Assembly: GCA_034110565.1 (NCBI GenBank)
Contig: JAWUYY010000015.1
Span: 11,428-75,427 of the forward strand
Source: Bermanella sp034110565
GTDB lineage: Bacteria; Pseudomonadota; Gammaproteobacteria; Pseudomonadales; Oceanobacteraceae
Direction of reading: 5' to 3'
DNA: 64,000 nucleotides
In this document: positions 51,559 through 60,530 of the stretch, piece by piece
Layout: each line of letters starts with the position of its first letter
How positions within the stretch are numbered: position 1 is the stretch's first letter
Notes under the pieces: model-generated
Told to the model about the DNA's origin: nothing
Database searches by the model: none
Seen by the model: the letters and a program-made list of their open reading frames with translations, nothing else
Program-made: the position numbers and the translations under genes

Positions 51559-52533
51559 CTGTTTAACTGGACGCTAGATCCACGAAAGTGGTTTATTAAG
51601 ACGGAAAAAAAACCCACAGGAGTGGTGGGCTTATCTGTGAGTGATCATGGCGTAGCCATCAGTCATGGGGTGCTTAATGCTGGTGAGTTTACCATTCTCA
51701 AATTGGATTATGCCCCTGTTCAAGGCTTAGAACAGCGTACGTATATTAAAGGCTGGGTAGCCAGAAATAAGCTCAAAAATGCAGATTGCCATTATGTTCT
51801 TAATAAAGACGAGTATGAACTTGAGTTGGTTGAAACACCGCTTGTCGCGGATGATGAACTAGCAGAGGCCGTACGCTGGCGCCTTAAAGATCTTATATCC
51901 TTGCCTATCGAAGATGCCATCATCGATATCTTTCCACTGCCCGAAGATGCTTACCGTGGTCGCATGAAAATGCTGTATGTAGTGGCGGCGGATAAATCTG
52001 TCATTGAAGATAAACTTAAGTTTATTCGCAGTTGCGGACTGTCACCTAGCATCATAGATATTGAAGAAATGGCGCTACGCAATATTGCACTGTATTTACC
52101 TGATATGGACCAAGGCACGATTGCGTTGCTCAACATGAGGGAAAATAGTGGTGAGATACTCATGTTTAGTCACGAGGCCATGTATTTGTCTCGTTCTATT
52201 GAAATGGGTTTTTCCAGTCTCGTAAATGAACTAGAAACAAATGAAAGTGAAAATTATCAAGCAATGACGGAGCGTTTTGTTCTCGATGTGCAGCGCTCCT
52301 TAGACTATTACGAGAGTCAATTAGGTAAAGGTATTGCAAGTAAGGTTTATATTTTACCTGCCGATGTCGACTTGATGAAACTTCAAGCACCATTGCAAGA
52401 ATTTTTGTCACCTAAAGTATTAAATCTTGATTGCAGTGAATTTATACCATTCGGTGGCGATATTAATTTAAACAAATCCGAACAAGTGCAGTTATTGCCT
52501 GTGATAGGTGCTGTATTAAGGCGGGTCGCTTAG
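51559..52533 (+). CDS. mshI: MSHA biogenesis protein MshI (PilM-like)
   Basis: Cytoplasmic actin-like (ASKHA) component of the pilus assembly platform, about 324 aa from the proposed start. Features: VVGLSVSDHGVAI near the N-terminus, AEAVRWRLKDLISLPIEDAI, IALLNMRENSGEILMFS, and LDVQRSLDYYESQLGKG. The frame opens at a stop (51544) and has no ATG, GTG or TTG before GTG 51622, which lacks a usable Shine-Dalgarno. A CTG at 51559 (giving MFNWTLDPRKWFIKTEKK) has a perfect AAAGGAG seven bases upstream, and that N-terminus resembles other MshI proteins. I therefore favour the rare CTG; GTG 51622 is the fallback. First gene of the MSHA operon. Confidence 0.85.
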   Translation: MFNWTLDPRKWFIKTEKKPTGVVGLSVSDHGVAISHGVLNAGEFTILKLDYAPVQGLEQRTYIKGWVARNKLKNADCHYVLNKDEYELELVETPLVADDELAEAVRWRLKDLISLPIEDAIIDIFPLPEDAYRGRMKMLYVVAADKSVIEDKLKFIRSCGLSPSIIDIEEMALRNIALYLPDMDQGTIALLNMRENSGEILMFSHEAMYLSRSIEMGFSSLVNELETNESENYQAMTERFVLDVQRSLDYYESQLGKGIASKVYILPADVDLMKLQAPLQEFLSPKVLNLDCSEFIPFGGDINLNKSEQVQLLPVIGAVLRRVA

Positions 52534-53165
52534 TGCAACAAATTAATTTATATCAGGAAAATTTTAAAAAAAATGAGCCGAAATATTCAGCGGCGATAAT
52601 TGTTATCGTTTTAGGTTATGCCGTCTTTATTGGCCTGGCAGTGAGTCTTGGTATTTATGGTTCGAGCGTAAAAGAAAGTAATTATAAGCAAAATTTGAAA
52701 GAGCAATCTCTATTTTGGACGGACCAACTAGAAATAGCATATAGGCAACACCCGGAACCTAAGATAGATGGTGTATTGTTGAAGTCAATAGAAGGATATG
52801 AAACTCAAATTTTACGTAATGAAAATGTATTGAAATATCTCAGTGAAAGAAAAGAAATCGTTAAAAAACAAGAGCTTTCTATTTATTTGGATGCATTAAC
52901 ACAAGTGAGGCAAGAGAATCTCTGGTTAACCAAGGTAGCGATAAAAAAAGGTGGCACCTCTTTAACCATAACAGGTAGAACGATAGAGGCTAATTCATTA
53001 CCTGAATATTTAAAGAAAGTATCTGATTTAGATATTTTTAAATCTATGCAATTTGAAGTGTTTGATTTAAAGCGTATAGACAAAGAAATGAGATTTGTAG
53101 TGAGTTCAGAAAAACAGGAGGAGTCAGTTGAAGACTTTTTTGAAAGCGCTAAATATCAGAATTAA
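52533..53165 (+). CDS. PilN-like MSHA assembly protein (MshI2-type)
   Basis: A 210-aa bitopic protein: short cytoplasmic MQQINLYQENFKKNEPKY (the INLY motif that docks on PilM/MshI in type IV pili), a transmembrane helix (AAIIVIVLGYAVFIGLAVSL), a coiled coil, and a ferredoxin-like PilN fold (YLDALTQVRQENLWLTKVAI). Starts with GTG overlapping the mshI stop by one base (TAGTG). It forms the inner-membrane alignment complex with MshJ. The symbol is unsettled (mshI2 in Vibrio). Confidence 0.88.
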   Translation: MQQINLYQENFKKNEPKYSAAIIVIVLGYAVFIGLAVSLGIYGSSVKESNYKQNLKEQSLFWTDQLEIAYRQHPEPKIDGVLLKSIEGYETQILRNENVLKYLSERKEIVKKQELSIYLDALTQVRQENLWLTKVAIKKGGTSLTITGRTIEANSLPEYLKKVSDLDIFKSMQFEVFDLKRIDKEMRFVVSSEKQEESVEDFFESAKYQN

Positions 53166-53775
53166 TTCACTTAGTTTACGTGAAAGAAAATTAATCGCTT
53201 TGACAAGTACGAGCACTGTTATTGCTGTCTTTACCATGCTGGTATGGTTGCCACTATGGAATGCATTACAAATGACAACGCAAGATAATATACAGCTCGA
53301 AATTGATATTAATACGAGTAAAAACAGTATTTTTGATTTGGAAGAACGTTCTAAAAGAGATGTGAATCTTCCTTATCGGAACAAGTTAGAAGCACTTAAA
53401 GAAAATTTGTCTTTTCAAAAAGAAGAGATTGATAATATTACCAGTGCATTAATTCAGCCAGATAGAATGAATATGGTATTTAAAGGTTTGCTAGAGAAAA
53501 GTAATTTAAAATTCGAATCGATTAAGAATTTTCCACCTAATGTGATTGAATTAGGTAAATCGAATAATTCTAATCAAGTCTTATATGAGCATAGTTTGTT
53601 GTTGGAAATGAAAGGTAAGTACATTGATAGTTTGGAATATATTCAATCAATCGAAAATCAAGAGTGGCAGCTTTATTGGGATGAAGTGGAATTTAAAATA
53701 TTGAAGTATCCACTTGGTATTCTGACGTTGCGTGTACATACATTAAGTACCAGTGACAAGGTGTTGGGTTTATAG
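53128..53775 (+). CDS. mshJ: MSHA biogenesis protein MshJ (PilO-like)
   Basis: A 215-aa bitopic inner-membrane protein: short N-tail (INSLSLRERKLIALTS), transmembrane helix (VIAVFTMLVWLPLWNAL), coiled coil, and PilO-like domain (MVFKGLLEKSNLKFESIKNF; HSLLLEMKGKYIDSLEYIQS). The start is TTG at 53128 with a textbook AGGAGG at 53117-53122. It overlaps the preceding gene by 38 bp. Pairs with the PilN-like protein. Confidence 0.9.
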   Translation: MKTFLKALNIRINSLSLRERKLIALTSTSTVIAVFTMLVWLPLWNALQMTTQDNIQLEIDINTSKNSIFDLEERSKRDVNLPYRNKLEALKENLSFQKEEIDNITSALIQPDRMNMVFKGLLEKSNLKFESIKNFPPNVIELGKSNNSNQVLYEHSLLLEMKGKYIDSLEYIQSIENQEWQLYWDEVEFKILKYPLGILTLRVHTLSTSDKVLGL

Positions 53776-54120
53776 ATGAAAGTATATGTATTGTCTTTAG
53801 CCTTGATTGGATGCTTACAGGCAAACTCATTTGTTTGGGCAGATCAGTATGATCCTATGGCGCCACCTGGATATGGTAATACAACTAAAAACTATAAAGC
53901 TAAAAAGATGGTAGAAAATAAAACCTATTATAATCTGAGGCAGATCGTTATTAGTGATAACGGCAATCGAGCAGTTATAAATGGTTATTTAGTAAAAGAA
54001 GGTGAGTATATAAATAGTGCTCGAGTAATGAAGATAGAGGTGAATAAAGTCACGCTATCAAAGGCAGGAAAGGTATCTGTCATTAAGTTAAATAATCCAG
54101 TTAAAAAAGTGAGGCGATAG
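53776..54120 (+). CDS. mshK: MSHA biogenesis protein MshK (PilP-like)
   Basis: A 114-aa exported protein with signal sequence (KVYVLSLALIGCLQANSFVW). It carries the short DPMAPPGY motif typical of MshK/PilP-type pilotin linkers and then a beta domain (RQIVISDNGNRAVINGYLVK). It probably bridges the MshI2/MshJ complex to the MshL secretin. The ATG follows the mshJ stop immediately, so translation is coupled. Confidence 0.9.
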   Translation: MKVYVLSLALIGCLQANSFVWADQYDPMAPPGYGNTTKNYKAKKMVENKTYYNLRQIVISDNGNRAVINGYLVKEGEYINSARVMKIEVNKVTLSKAGKVSVIKLNNPVKKVRR

Positions 54121-54122
54121 CC

Positions 54123-55712
54123 ATGTCTTGGGCCTTTAGAAAAAATGGATATTTTCTATGCTTGTTTTTATTAGGCTGTGCTAATACGCCTGAAAGAAAT
54201 TATGAAGTAAAAGAACAGGCATTTAAAGACATTCCTAGTCGTGAAAAAGCTTTTGAAATTCCTCAGGCGGCTTATGATGCGCTAACACCAGATATTAATA
54301 GTGGCATTTTACCTTTTAGATTTGATGTTAGTGCACGTAATAATCCAGCTAAAGCATTCTTTATGGGGTTGGTGGATGGCTTAGACGTGAATATGGTTGT
54401 ACATCCTGACGTAATACAAAAAATCACTATAAATTTAAAAAATGTCACACTAGAAGAAACATTAAAAGCAGTTCGTGATAATTATGGTTTGCAATATATA
54501 GAAACAGACTATGGCTATCAGATTCTTCCAAAAGCTTTGCAAAATAAAGTGTTTCAACTTAACTATTTGAATGTTTCAAGACAAGGTAGTAGTGGTATAT
54601 CGGTCGCAAGTGGTCAAATATATTCATCACAAGATAACTCTGGTTCATATAGTAATCAAAATAATACAGGCACATCTACAAATCTCGATACTCAAGCGAG
54701 TACTGATTTTTGGAAAACACTACAGCATTCAATACAAATCATTGTGGGTGATGGAAGCGAGCGAAGAGTGGTGGTAGATCCGCAAGCTGGATTGGTTGTT
54801 GTACGAGCTTTTCCTGGTGAATTACAAGCGGTAGAAGAATTTTTAGATAAAGCAGAATTGTCCTTGCAAAGACAAGTTATCATTGAAGCTAAAATTATTG
54901 AAGTGACGTTAAACGATGGTTTTCAAGCAGGTATTCAATGGGATTCATTCGGCGCGGGTATTAATGCCACTTATGCGGATTCAAGTAAAGAAGTAGCAGG
55001 TTCGCAGACGTCGTCTGAGATAACCAATGCAGATAATATCGCTGGTATATTCTCCCTAAGCTTTAATACATCAGACTTTACTGGCGTGATTCAATTGTTA
55101 CAGCGTCAAGGTGAAGTACAAGTATTATCAAGCCCGCGTATCAGCACCGTGAATAATCAAAAAGCGGTGATCAAAGTAGGTACAGATGAATTTTTTGTAA
55201 CCGATGTCAGCACAAATACCACAACTACCACCACGACAACAAACACAAGCCCTGAGATTAGTTTAACACCTTTCTTTTCTGGTATTGCTTTAGACGTAAC
55301 ACCGCAGATTGGTGATAACAATGAAGTGATTTTACATGTACATCCAAGTGTCACTGAAGTAGTTGAGCGTAATAAAGTAATTGAAGTGGGTGGTAGTACA
55401 TTTGATTTACCTATGGCATTTAGCAGTATTCGTGAAACCGATAGCATTATAAAAGCCCAGAATGGTCAGGTAGTTGTAATTGGTGGTTTATTACAAAATA
55501 AGAAAAAGCGTACCGATGCTCGTGTCCCTTGGCTGTCGCGCATTCCGTTGATTGGCGTGTTGTTTCAGCAGAGAGAGCAAACACAAACTAAAAGTGAATT
55601 GGTTATCTTGCTGCAACCTAAGGTGATCGAAAATAATACTTGGAATAAAGAAGTAGAAAGCATTAGGCGTAATTTTCCAAACTGGGATAAACAAGGGGAG
55701 TCTGAAATATGA
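54123..55712 (+). CDS. mshL: MSHA outer-membrane secretin MshL
   Basis: A 529-aa secretin lipoprotein. The lipobox is in the signal (YFLCLFLLGCANTPE). The secretin N0/N1 domains (VVHPDVIQKITINLKNVTLE; LQYIETDYGYQILP) are followed by the C-terminal secretin domain (VVDPQAGLVVVRAFPGEL, QVLSSPRISTVNNQKAVIKV, NGQVVVIGGLLQNKKKRTD, VPWLSRIPLIGVLFQ). A Thr-rich tract (STNTTTTTTTTNTS) lies in the loop before the last beta strands. Two bases separate it from mshK. Confidence 0.95.
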   Translation: MSWAFRKNGYFLCLFLLGCANTPERNYEVKEQAFKDIPSREKAFEIPQAAYDALTPDINSGILPFRFDVSARNNPAKAFFMGLVDGLDVNMVVHPDVIQKITINLKNVTLEETLKAVRDNYGLQYIETDYGYQILPKALQNKVFQLNYLNVSRQGSSGISVASGQIYSSQDNSGSYSNQNNTGTSTNLDTQASTDFWKTLQHSIQIIVGDGSERRVVVDPQAGLVVVRAFPGELQAVEEFLDKAELSLQRQVIIEAKIIEVTLNDGFQAGIQWDSFGAGINATYADSSKEVAGSQTSSEITNADNIAGIFSLSFNTSDFTGVIQLLQRQGEVQVLSSPRISTVNNQKAVIKVGTDEFFVTDVSTNTTTTTTTTNTSPEISLTPFFSGIALDVTPQIGDNNEVILHVHPSVTEVVERNKVIEVGGSTFDLPMAFSSIRETDSIIKAQNGQVVVIGGLLQNKKKRTDARVPWLSRIPLIGVLFQQREQTQTKSELVILLQPKVIENNTWNKEVESIRRNFPNWDKQGESEI

Positions 55713-56626
55713 GTAGTATTAGCGCGATACCCTTGAGCAAAAAAAATAAGACACAAGATCCAATGAAAATAATATTAGAAGAGTTTAGGCACTTTTTTAA
55801 TTTAAATGAAATGCCATTTTCACTTTTACCTAATACTAACTATTACGTTGATTTGCCATCTCATCAACAATGTTTTTCTATGATAATGTTCGCTGTTTCT
55901 AGTGGCGAGGGGATTATAAAGATAATTGGCGAAGTGGGAACAGGGAAGACATTATTGTGTCGTCGATTATTAAATTCTTTAGATGAAGATGAGTATTATA
56001 GTGCCTATCTTCCTAATCCAAACCTTAATCCTATCGAATTAAAGCGTGCTTTAGCAAAAGAGCTACAGGTTCCAGACCTTAGTTGGTTAGGCGACGATGA
56101 AATAATGGAAGCGATCAACAAGCGTTTAATAAAATTCGCATTAAATAATAAACGGGTTGTATTGGTTATAGACGAAGCACAATCTTTACCTGATGAAAGT
56201 ATTGAAGCATTACGTTTATTGACCAATCTAGAAACAGAGAGTGACAAATTAATGCAGGTTGTATTATTCGCACAACCTGAGTTAGACGAAACCCTTAATA
56301 AGTATCATTTAAGACAATTAAAACAACGTATATCATTTAGTCAACGTCTAGAGCAGTTAGATAAATCGCATATTCGTCAGTATATTCAGCACCGTTTGGC
56401 TGTCGCGGGCTACAACGGAAAGCCTATCTTTAATGAGGATGCTATTAAGTTTTTGCATCATTGTAGTAAAGGTATACCAAGGCTTATCAGTATTCTTTGT
56501 AATAAGGCGTTATTAATTGCTTTTTCAAAAGGCGAGAAGACAGTTACTAAAGCTATGGTGAAACGGGCAGTGTTGGATACTCAAAGCATTGAATATCGAT
56601 CTAAATGGTTCTTTGGGTTGGGTTAG
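55709..56626 (+). CDS. mshM: MSHA AAA+ ATPase MshM (ExeA-like)
   Basis: A 305-aa cytosolic ExeA/GspA-type ATPase. The N-terminus (FFNLNEMPFSLLPNTNYYVD) and P-loop (IIGEVGTGKTLLCRRLL), Walker B (VVLVIDEAQSLP), sensor region (LMQVVLFAQPELDETL) and HRLAVAGYNG are plain. It may help secretin assembly or peptidoglycan passage. ATGA overlap with mshL; GGGGAG precedes the ATG. Confidence 0.93.
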   Translation: MSSISAIPLSKKNKTQDPMKIILEEFRHFFNLNEMPFSLLPNTNYYVDLPSHQQCFSMIMFAVSSGEGIIKIIGEVGTGKTLLCRRLLNSLDEDEYYSAYLPNPNLNPIELKRALAKELQVPDLSWLGDDEIMEAINKRLIKFALNNKRVVLVIDEAQSLPDESIEALRLLTNLETESDKLMQVVLFAQPELDETLNKYHLRQLKQRISFSQRLEQLDKSHIRQYIQHRLAVAGYNGKPIFNEDAIKFLHHCSKGIPRLISILCNKALLIAFSKGEKTVTKAMVKRAVLDTQSIEYRSKWFFGLG

Positions 56627-56634
56627 AGGTCGTT

Positions 56635-57570
56635 ATGAGTGTTGTTAATGACATATTAAAAGATTTACATGACCGACGTAGTCAGCAAAATTATCATGAC
56701 TACATGCCGTTTGTTTATGAAAGTGAGACATCGTCATCTTTAAATACCACTCGTAATATTTCTTTATTACTATTGATTAGTGTTGCTATTTGTATTGCCT
56801 ATTTTTACTCTGGCTTTAGCTACCAAAATAACCTTGCGGTAATGCCCTATGTTGTTCCCAATGACGAAATAGAGGGACTTAAAAATAATGTAGTATTATC
56901 TTCTTTGCCTATTGCATTAAAAAAATCAGCGGAACTTGCAAGTGATTTTGAACTTCTTTCAGATATAAAAGAGGTAAGCTTGGTTGCAGCCATTGCACAA
57001 AAATCATCAAGTCAGCTATCTACAATTAAAACTACCAATACAACTGTCACACCTCCCAAGTACGCACTTAAAGTAAATACACTTGATCATGAAAAGCAAA
57101 AATTATTGAATGTACCGTCAACTTCTAAAGTAAAATTTTTACCCGTTCATACCAAAAAAGAAAAAATGAAGTCGAATAATTTAATTCGTCCTGTAAAAAC
57201 AAGAACAGATAATCGACTTAAAGACGAAGATATCATTAAAAAATTAATGAAGAATGAGCCTGAAAGGGTCTGGCCTTACATTAAAAAAATATTACCATTG
57301 TCTAAAAATAAAATTGGTCTTATGGCATTAGGCGCTCAAGGTGAGCAGCGCAGTGATAATCATAATACTGCATTGAGCCTTTATAAAACGCTATCCGAAA
57401 TAGAGCCTAAAGAATCAAAATGGAAGGTAGGATCTGCCATTAGTTTTGATGCAATAGGAAAAAATCGAGAAGCATTATTATATTACAAACACGCATTACA
57501 GCTTGGCCAGTTGCCTCCTGTACTTCATTCATTTGTGACTCAACGCATATCATTATTGAGTGATCATTAA
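56635..57570 (+). CDS. mshN: MSHA biogenesis protein MshN (TPR)
   Basis: A 311-aa inner-membrane protein: cytoplasmic start (MSVVNDILKDLHDRRSQQN), one transmembrane segment (ISLLLLISVAICIAYFYSGF), a long low-complexity Ser/Thr/Lys region, and C-terminal TPR helices (HNTALSLYKTLSEIEPKESK; ALLYYKHALQLGQLPPVLHS). I start at ATG 56635 with AGAGGT before it; the in-frame start at 56605 overlaps mshM for no reason. The MSVVNDILKDL start is the MshN hallmark. Confidence 0.9.
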   Translation: MSVVNDILKDLHDRRSQQNYHDYMPFVYESETSSSLNTTRNISLLLLISVAICIAYFYSGFSYQNNLAVMPYVVPNDEIEGLKNNVVLSSLPIALKKSAELASDFELLSDIKEVSLVAAIAQKSSSQLSTIKTTNTTVTPPKYALKVNTLDHEKQKLLNVPSTSKVKFLPVHTKKEKMKSNNLIRPVKTRTDNRLKDEDIIKKLMKNEPERVWPYIKKILPLSKNKIGLMALGAQGEQRSDNHNTALSLYKTLSEIEPKESKWKVGSAISFDAIGKNREALLYYKHALQLGQLPPVLHSFVTQRISLLSDH

Positions 57571-57571
57571 T

Positions 57572-59302
57572 ATGAGTGAGAAAGTAGGAAAAATTCGCGT
57601 AGGCGATTTGCTTATTGAGAAAGGCATTATTACTCAAGAGCAGCTTATGATGGCGCTCGATGAACAAAAACGGTCAGGACGAAAATTTGGCCGAGCGGTT
57701 ATTGATTTAGGTTTTGTGAGTGAAGATGATTTATTGTTGGAATTATCAACTCATTTTGCGATGCCATTCATTGATATTTCTCGTTTTCAATTCAATAGTG
57801 AAGTAACAAGACGTCTACCTGAGAGTATTGCTCGACGTTATCGTGCGATTATTTTAATGGAAGAACAAGATCAATATTTTGTGGGCTTTATGGACCCTCT
57901 TGATATTCTAGCTGTGGATGAAGTTAAGAAATCCTTAAAGAAAAAAATAATTCCAGCCTTTGTAAAAGAGCAGGAAGTGTTAAATGCAATCGATCGGATT
58001 TATCGTCGCACAGAGCAAATTGCATCCATAGCCGGTGAGCTTGATGAAGAGTTAGGTCAAAGTGATCTCGATCTTGATACCTTACTTGCAGAATCCGATG
58101 CCAGTGAAGCACCCGTTGTTCGACTTTTGCAAAATATTTTTGAAGATGCTGTTCAAGTCAGTGCGTCTGATATTCATATAGAGCCAGATGAAACAGTATT
58201 AAGGGTACGGTTGCGCATAGATGGCGAATTACAAGAACAAGTCATGAAAGAGCGCCGGGTCGTGAGCGCACTGGTGAGCCGTTTGAAGATCATGAGCGGT
58301 TTAGATATTGCTGAAAAACGATTGCCTCAAGATGGGCGGTTTAATATTCGTATATTGAATCGCAGTATCGATGTGCGGTTATCCACACTGCCTACACAAT
58401 ATGGTGAGGCCGTAGTCATGCGCTTATTAGATCAAAGTCAGGGGCTGCTAAATATAAATTCTCTAGGCATGACGCCAAATATATTAAAACGTTTTAGAAC
58501 CCTGATTACTCGACCTCATGGAATGGTATTAGTAACAGGCCCCACAGGTAGCGGAAAAAGTACTACGCTTTATGCGGCGCTTAATACGCTAAATGCTGAA
58601 AATAAAAAAATCATTACAGCCGAAGATCCTGTGGAATATCGTTTGCCACGTATTAATCAGGTTCAAATAAATAGCAAAATAGGTTTAACCTTTTCAAAAA
58701 TTCTACGAACGGCATTACGTCAAGATCCGGATATTATTTTAATCGGTGAAATGCGTGATACAGAAACCACCGAAATTGCACTTCGTGCGGCTATGACGGG
58801 TCACATGGTACTTTCTACACTACATACTAATGATGCGATATCGACCGCCATGCGGTTAATGGATATGGGTGCGGATTCTTATTTAGTAGCGTCTAGTTTA
58901 AGGGCAGTAATTGGTCAACGCTTAATTAGAAAAGTTTGTCATAATTGTAAATCACCTTATGAATTATCCCCGCAAGAAAAAAGCTGGTTGATTGGAATAG
59001 GTACAGACCCTAACCGGCATACCTTTTATGAAGGAGACGGTTGTCATCATTGCTCTAATACGGGTTATATCGGCCGTACGGGTGTGTATGAATTATTAGA
59101 GCTTGATGATGCTATGCTCGATGCTTTAAGGCGTAATGATACTGGCTTATTTATTCGATTAGCGAAAGCCAGTGATTTGTACTTACCATTATCAACCTGT
59201 GCTTTAGAATTGGCTATTGCAGGTAAAACCTCAATTAGTGAAGTATTTAAAGTGTCGGCTAGTTTAGATGACTCTGCGCTTTCTCTTGAGAGTTTGAGGT
59301 GA
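57572..59302 (+). CDS. mshE: MSHA pilus extension ATPase MshE with c-di-GMP-binding N-domain
   Basis: A 576-aa GspE/PilB-type hexameric ATPase powering pilus polymerisation. The N-terminal MshEN domain carries both c-di-GMP half-sites: RVGDLLIEKGIITQEQL...ALDEQ and FGRAVIDLGFVSEDDLLLEL. MshEN in Vibrio MshE is known to bind c-di-GMP. Then GPTGSGKSTTLYAALN (Walker A), the Asp box (EDPVEYRLPRINQVQI), Walker B (ILIGEMRDTETTEIA), a His box (MTGHMVLSTLHTND), and a zinc CxxC pair (CHNCK ... CHHC). I chose ATG 57572; GTG 57560 overlaps mshN and has no ribosome site. Confidence 0.95.
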   Translation: MSEKVGKIRVGDLLIEKGIITQEQLMMALDEQKRSGRKFGRAVIDLGFVSEDDLLLELSTHFAMPFIDISRFQFNSEVTRRLPESIARRYRAIILMEEQDQYFVGFMDPLDILAVDEVKKSLKKKIIPAFVKEQEVLNAIDRIYRRTEQIASIAGELDEELGQSDLDLDTLLAESDASEAPVVRLLQNIFEDAVQVSASDIHIEPDETVLRVRLRIDGELQEQVMKERRVVSALVSRLKIMSGLDIAEKRLPQDGRFNIRILNRSIDVRLSTLPTQYGEAVVMRLLDQSQGLLNINSLGMTPNILKRFRTLITRPHGMVLVTGPTGSGKSTTLYAALNTLNAENKKIITAEDPVEYRLPRINQVQINSKIGLTFSKILRTALRQDPDIILIGEMRDTETTEIALRAAMTGHMVLSTLHTNDAISTAMRLMDMGADSYLVASSLRAVIGQRLIRKVCHNCKSPYELSPQEKSWLIGIGTDPNRHTFYEGDGCHHCSNTGYIGRTGVYELLELDDAMLDALRRNDTGLFIRLAKASDLYLPLSTCALELAIAGKTSISEVFKVSASLDDSALSLESLR

Positions 59303-59305
59303 TCG

Positions 59306-60526
59306 ATGCCGATATTTGCTTATAAAGCCAGAGATAAGCGTGGAAAACTACATACAGGTGAACAAGAAGCCAGTCAAAAATCTTCTGTGGCCGCACGTCT
59401 AATTGAAGATCGTATGATTCCCGTTTTTATTGAAGAAGTCACGCCGTCAATCAAGCTCGAAGATGTTTTAAAAAAATACCTCCCTAAGAGATCGATCCCT
59501 TTAGATGACATGGTACTTTTTTGCCGACAAATGCATGCACTAACCAAAAGTGGTATTCCGATTATGCGTGCGGTTTTTGGTTTATCGGAGACCAGTAATA
59601 ACGATGTTTTAAAAGAAATATTACAGGATATAGGTCACGTGTTGAGTCGAGGTAATACCTTAAGCCAAGCGTTACACAATCATGAACATTATTTTAGCCC
59701 TATTTTTATTAGTATGGTTCACGTGGGAGAAAGTACTGGTAATTTAGATCAAGCATTTTTGCAGCTGGTTAATTATTTGGAAATGATTAGAGATACTAAG
59801 AAAAAAATATCCAGTGCTTTAAGGTATCCAACGATGGTAGTGAGCGCTATTATTATTGCGGTTATCGTGGTCAATATATTTGTTATCCCCAGCTTTGCAA
59901 AAGTATTTGATAAATTTGGTAATGAATTACCATTTGCCACCAAAATTTTATTAGGTACATCAAATTTCTTTATTGAATATTGGTGGTTAATGGGGCTGGT
60001 CATTACTTCAATCTGTGTGGCGGCTTTTCAATATTTAAGAACAGATAAAGGCATGCTTAATTGGGATCGTATCAAACTTAAGTTACCTATTGTTGGTGGT
60101 CTATTAAATCGTATTTGTTTATCTCGCTTCACCCGTACATTCTCTATGTTATTTGCAGCAGGTGTACCCATTCTTCAGGCAATAGATGTCAGTGCTGAAG
60201 CCATTGGCAATCGCCATATTGAAAAAAACGTGAAGGAAATGCGTTCAGGTATCGAAAGAGGGGAATCTCTATCCCGTACTGCCAATAGCTCAGGAATGTT
60301 TACGCCCTTGATCCTACAAATGATTTCAGTAGGGGAAGAAAGTGGTGCGCTTGATACCTTGTTACATGATGTGAGTGAGTTTTATGATGAAGAAACGGAC
60401 TTTCAAGTAGAGCGTTTAAGCAGTGCCATCGAGCCAATTATGCTTTTTTTCATGGGTATCATGATATTGGTATTGGCACTTGGTATTTTCTTACCTCTGT
60501 GGGATTTAAGTTCAAATGCACGATGA
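59306..60526 (+). CDS. mshG: MSHA inner-membrane platform protein MshG (GspF family)
   Basis: A 406-aa polytopic GspF/PilC-family protein. It opens with the F-x-Y-x-A-x-D pattern (IFAYKARDKRGKLHTGEQEA) and has two T2SSF repeats (FCRQMHALTKSGIPIMRAVF; FTRTFSMLFAAGVPILQAID). Three transmembrane helices are visible (YPTMVVSAIIIAVIVVNIFV, YWWLMGLVITSICVAAFQYL, IMLFFMGIMILVLALGIFLP). It starts 3 bp after mshE and is the platform on which MshE acts. Confidence 0.95.
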   Translation: MPIFAYKARDKRGKLHTGEQEASQKSSVAARLIEDRMIPVFIEEVTPSIKLEDVLKKYLPKRSIPLDDMVLFCRQMHALTKSGIPIMRAVFGLSETSNNDVLKEILQDIGHVLSRGNTLSQALHNHEHYFSPIFISMVHVGESTGNLDQAFLQLVNYLEMIRDTKKKISSALRYPTMVVSAIIIAVIVVNIFVIPSFAKVFDKFGNELPFATKILLGTSNFFIEYWWLMGLVITSICVAAFQYLRTDKGMLNWDRIKLKLPIVGGLLNRICLSRFTRTFSMLFAAGVPILQAIDVSAEAIGNRHIEKNVKEMRSGIERGESLSRTANSSGMFTPLILQMISVGEESGALDTLLHDVSEFYDEETDFQVERLSSAIEPIMLFFMGIMILVLALGIFLPLWDLSSNAR

Positions 60527-60530
60527 GACT

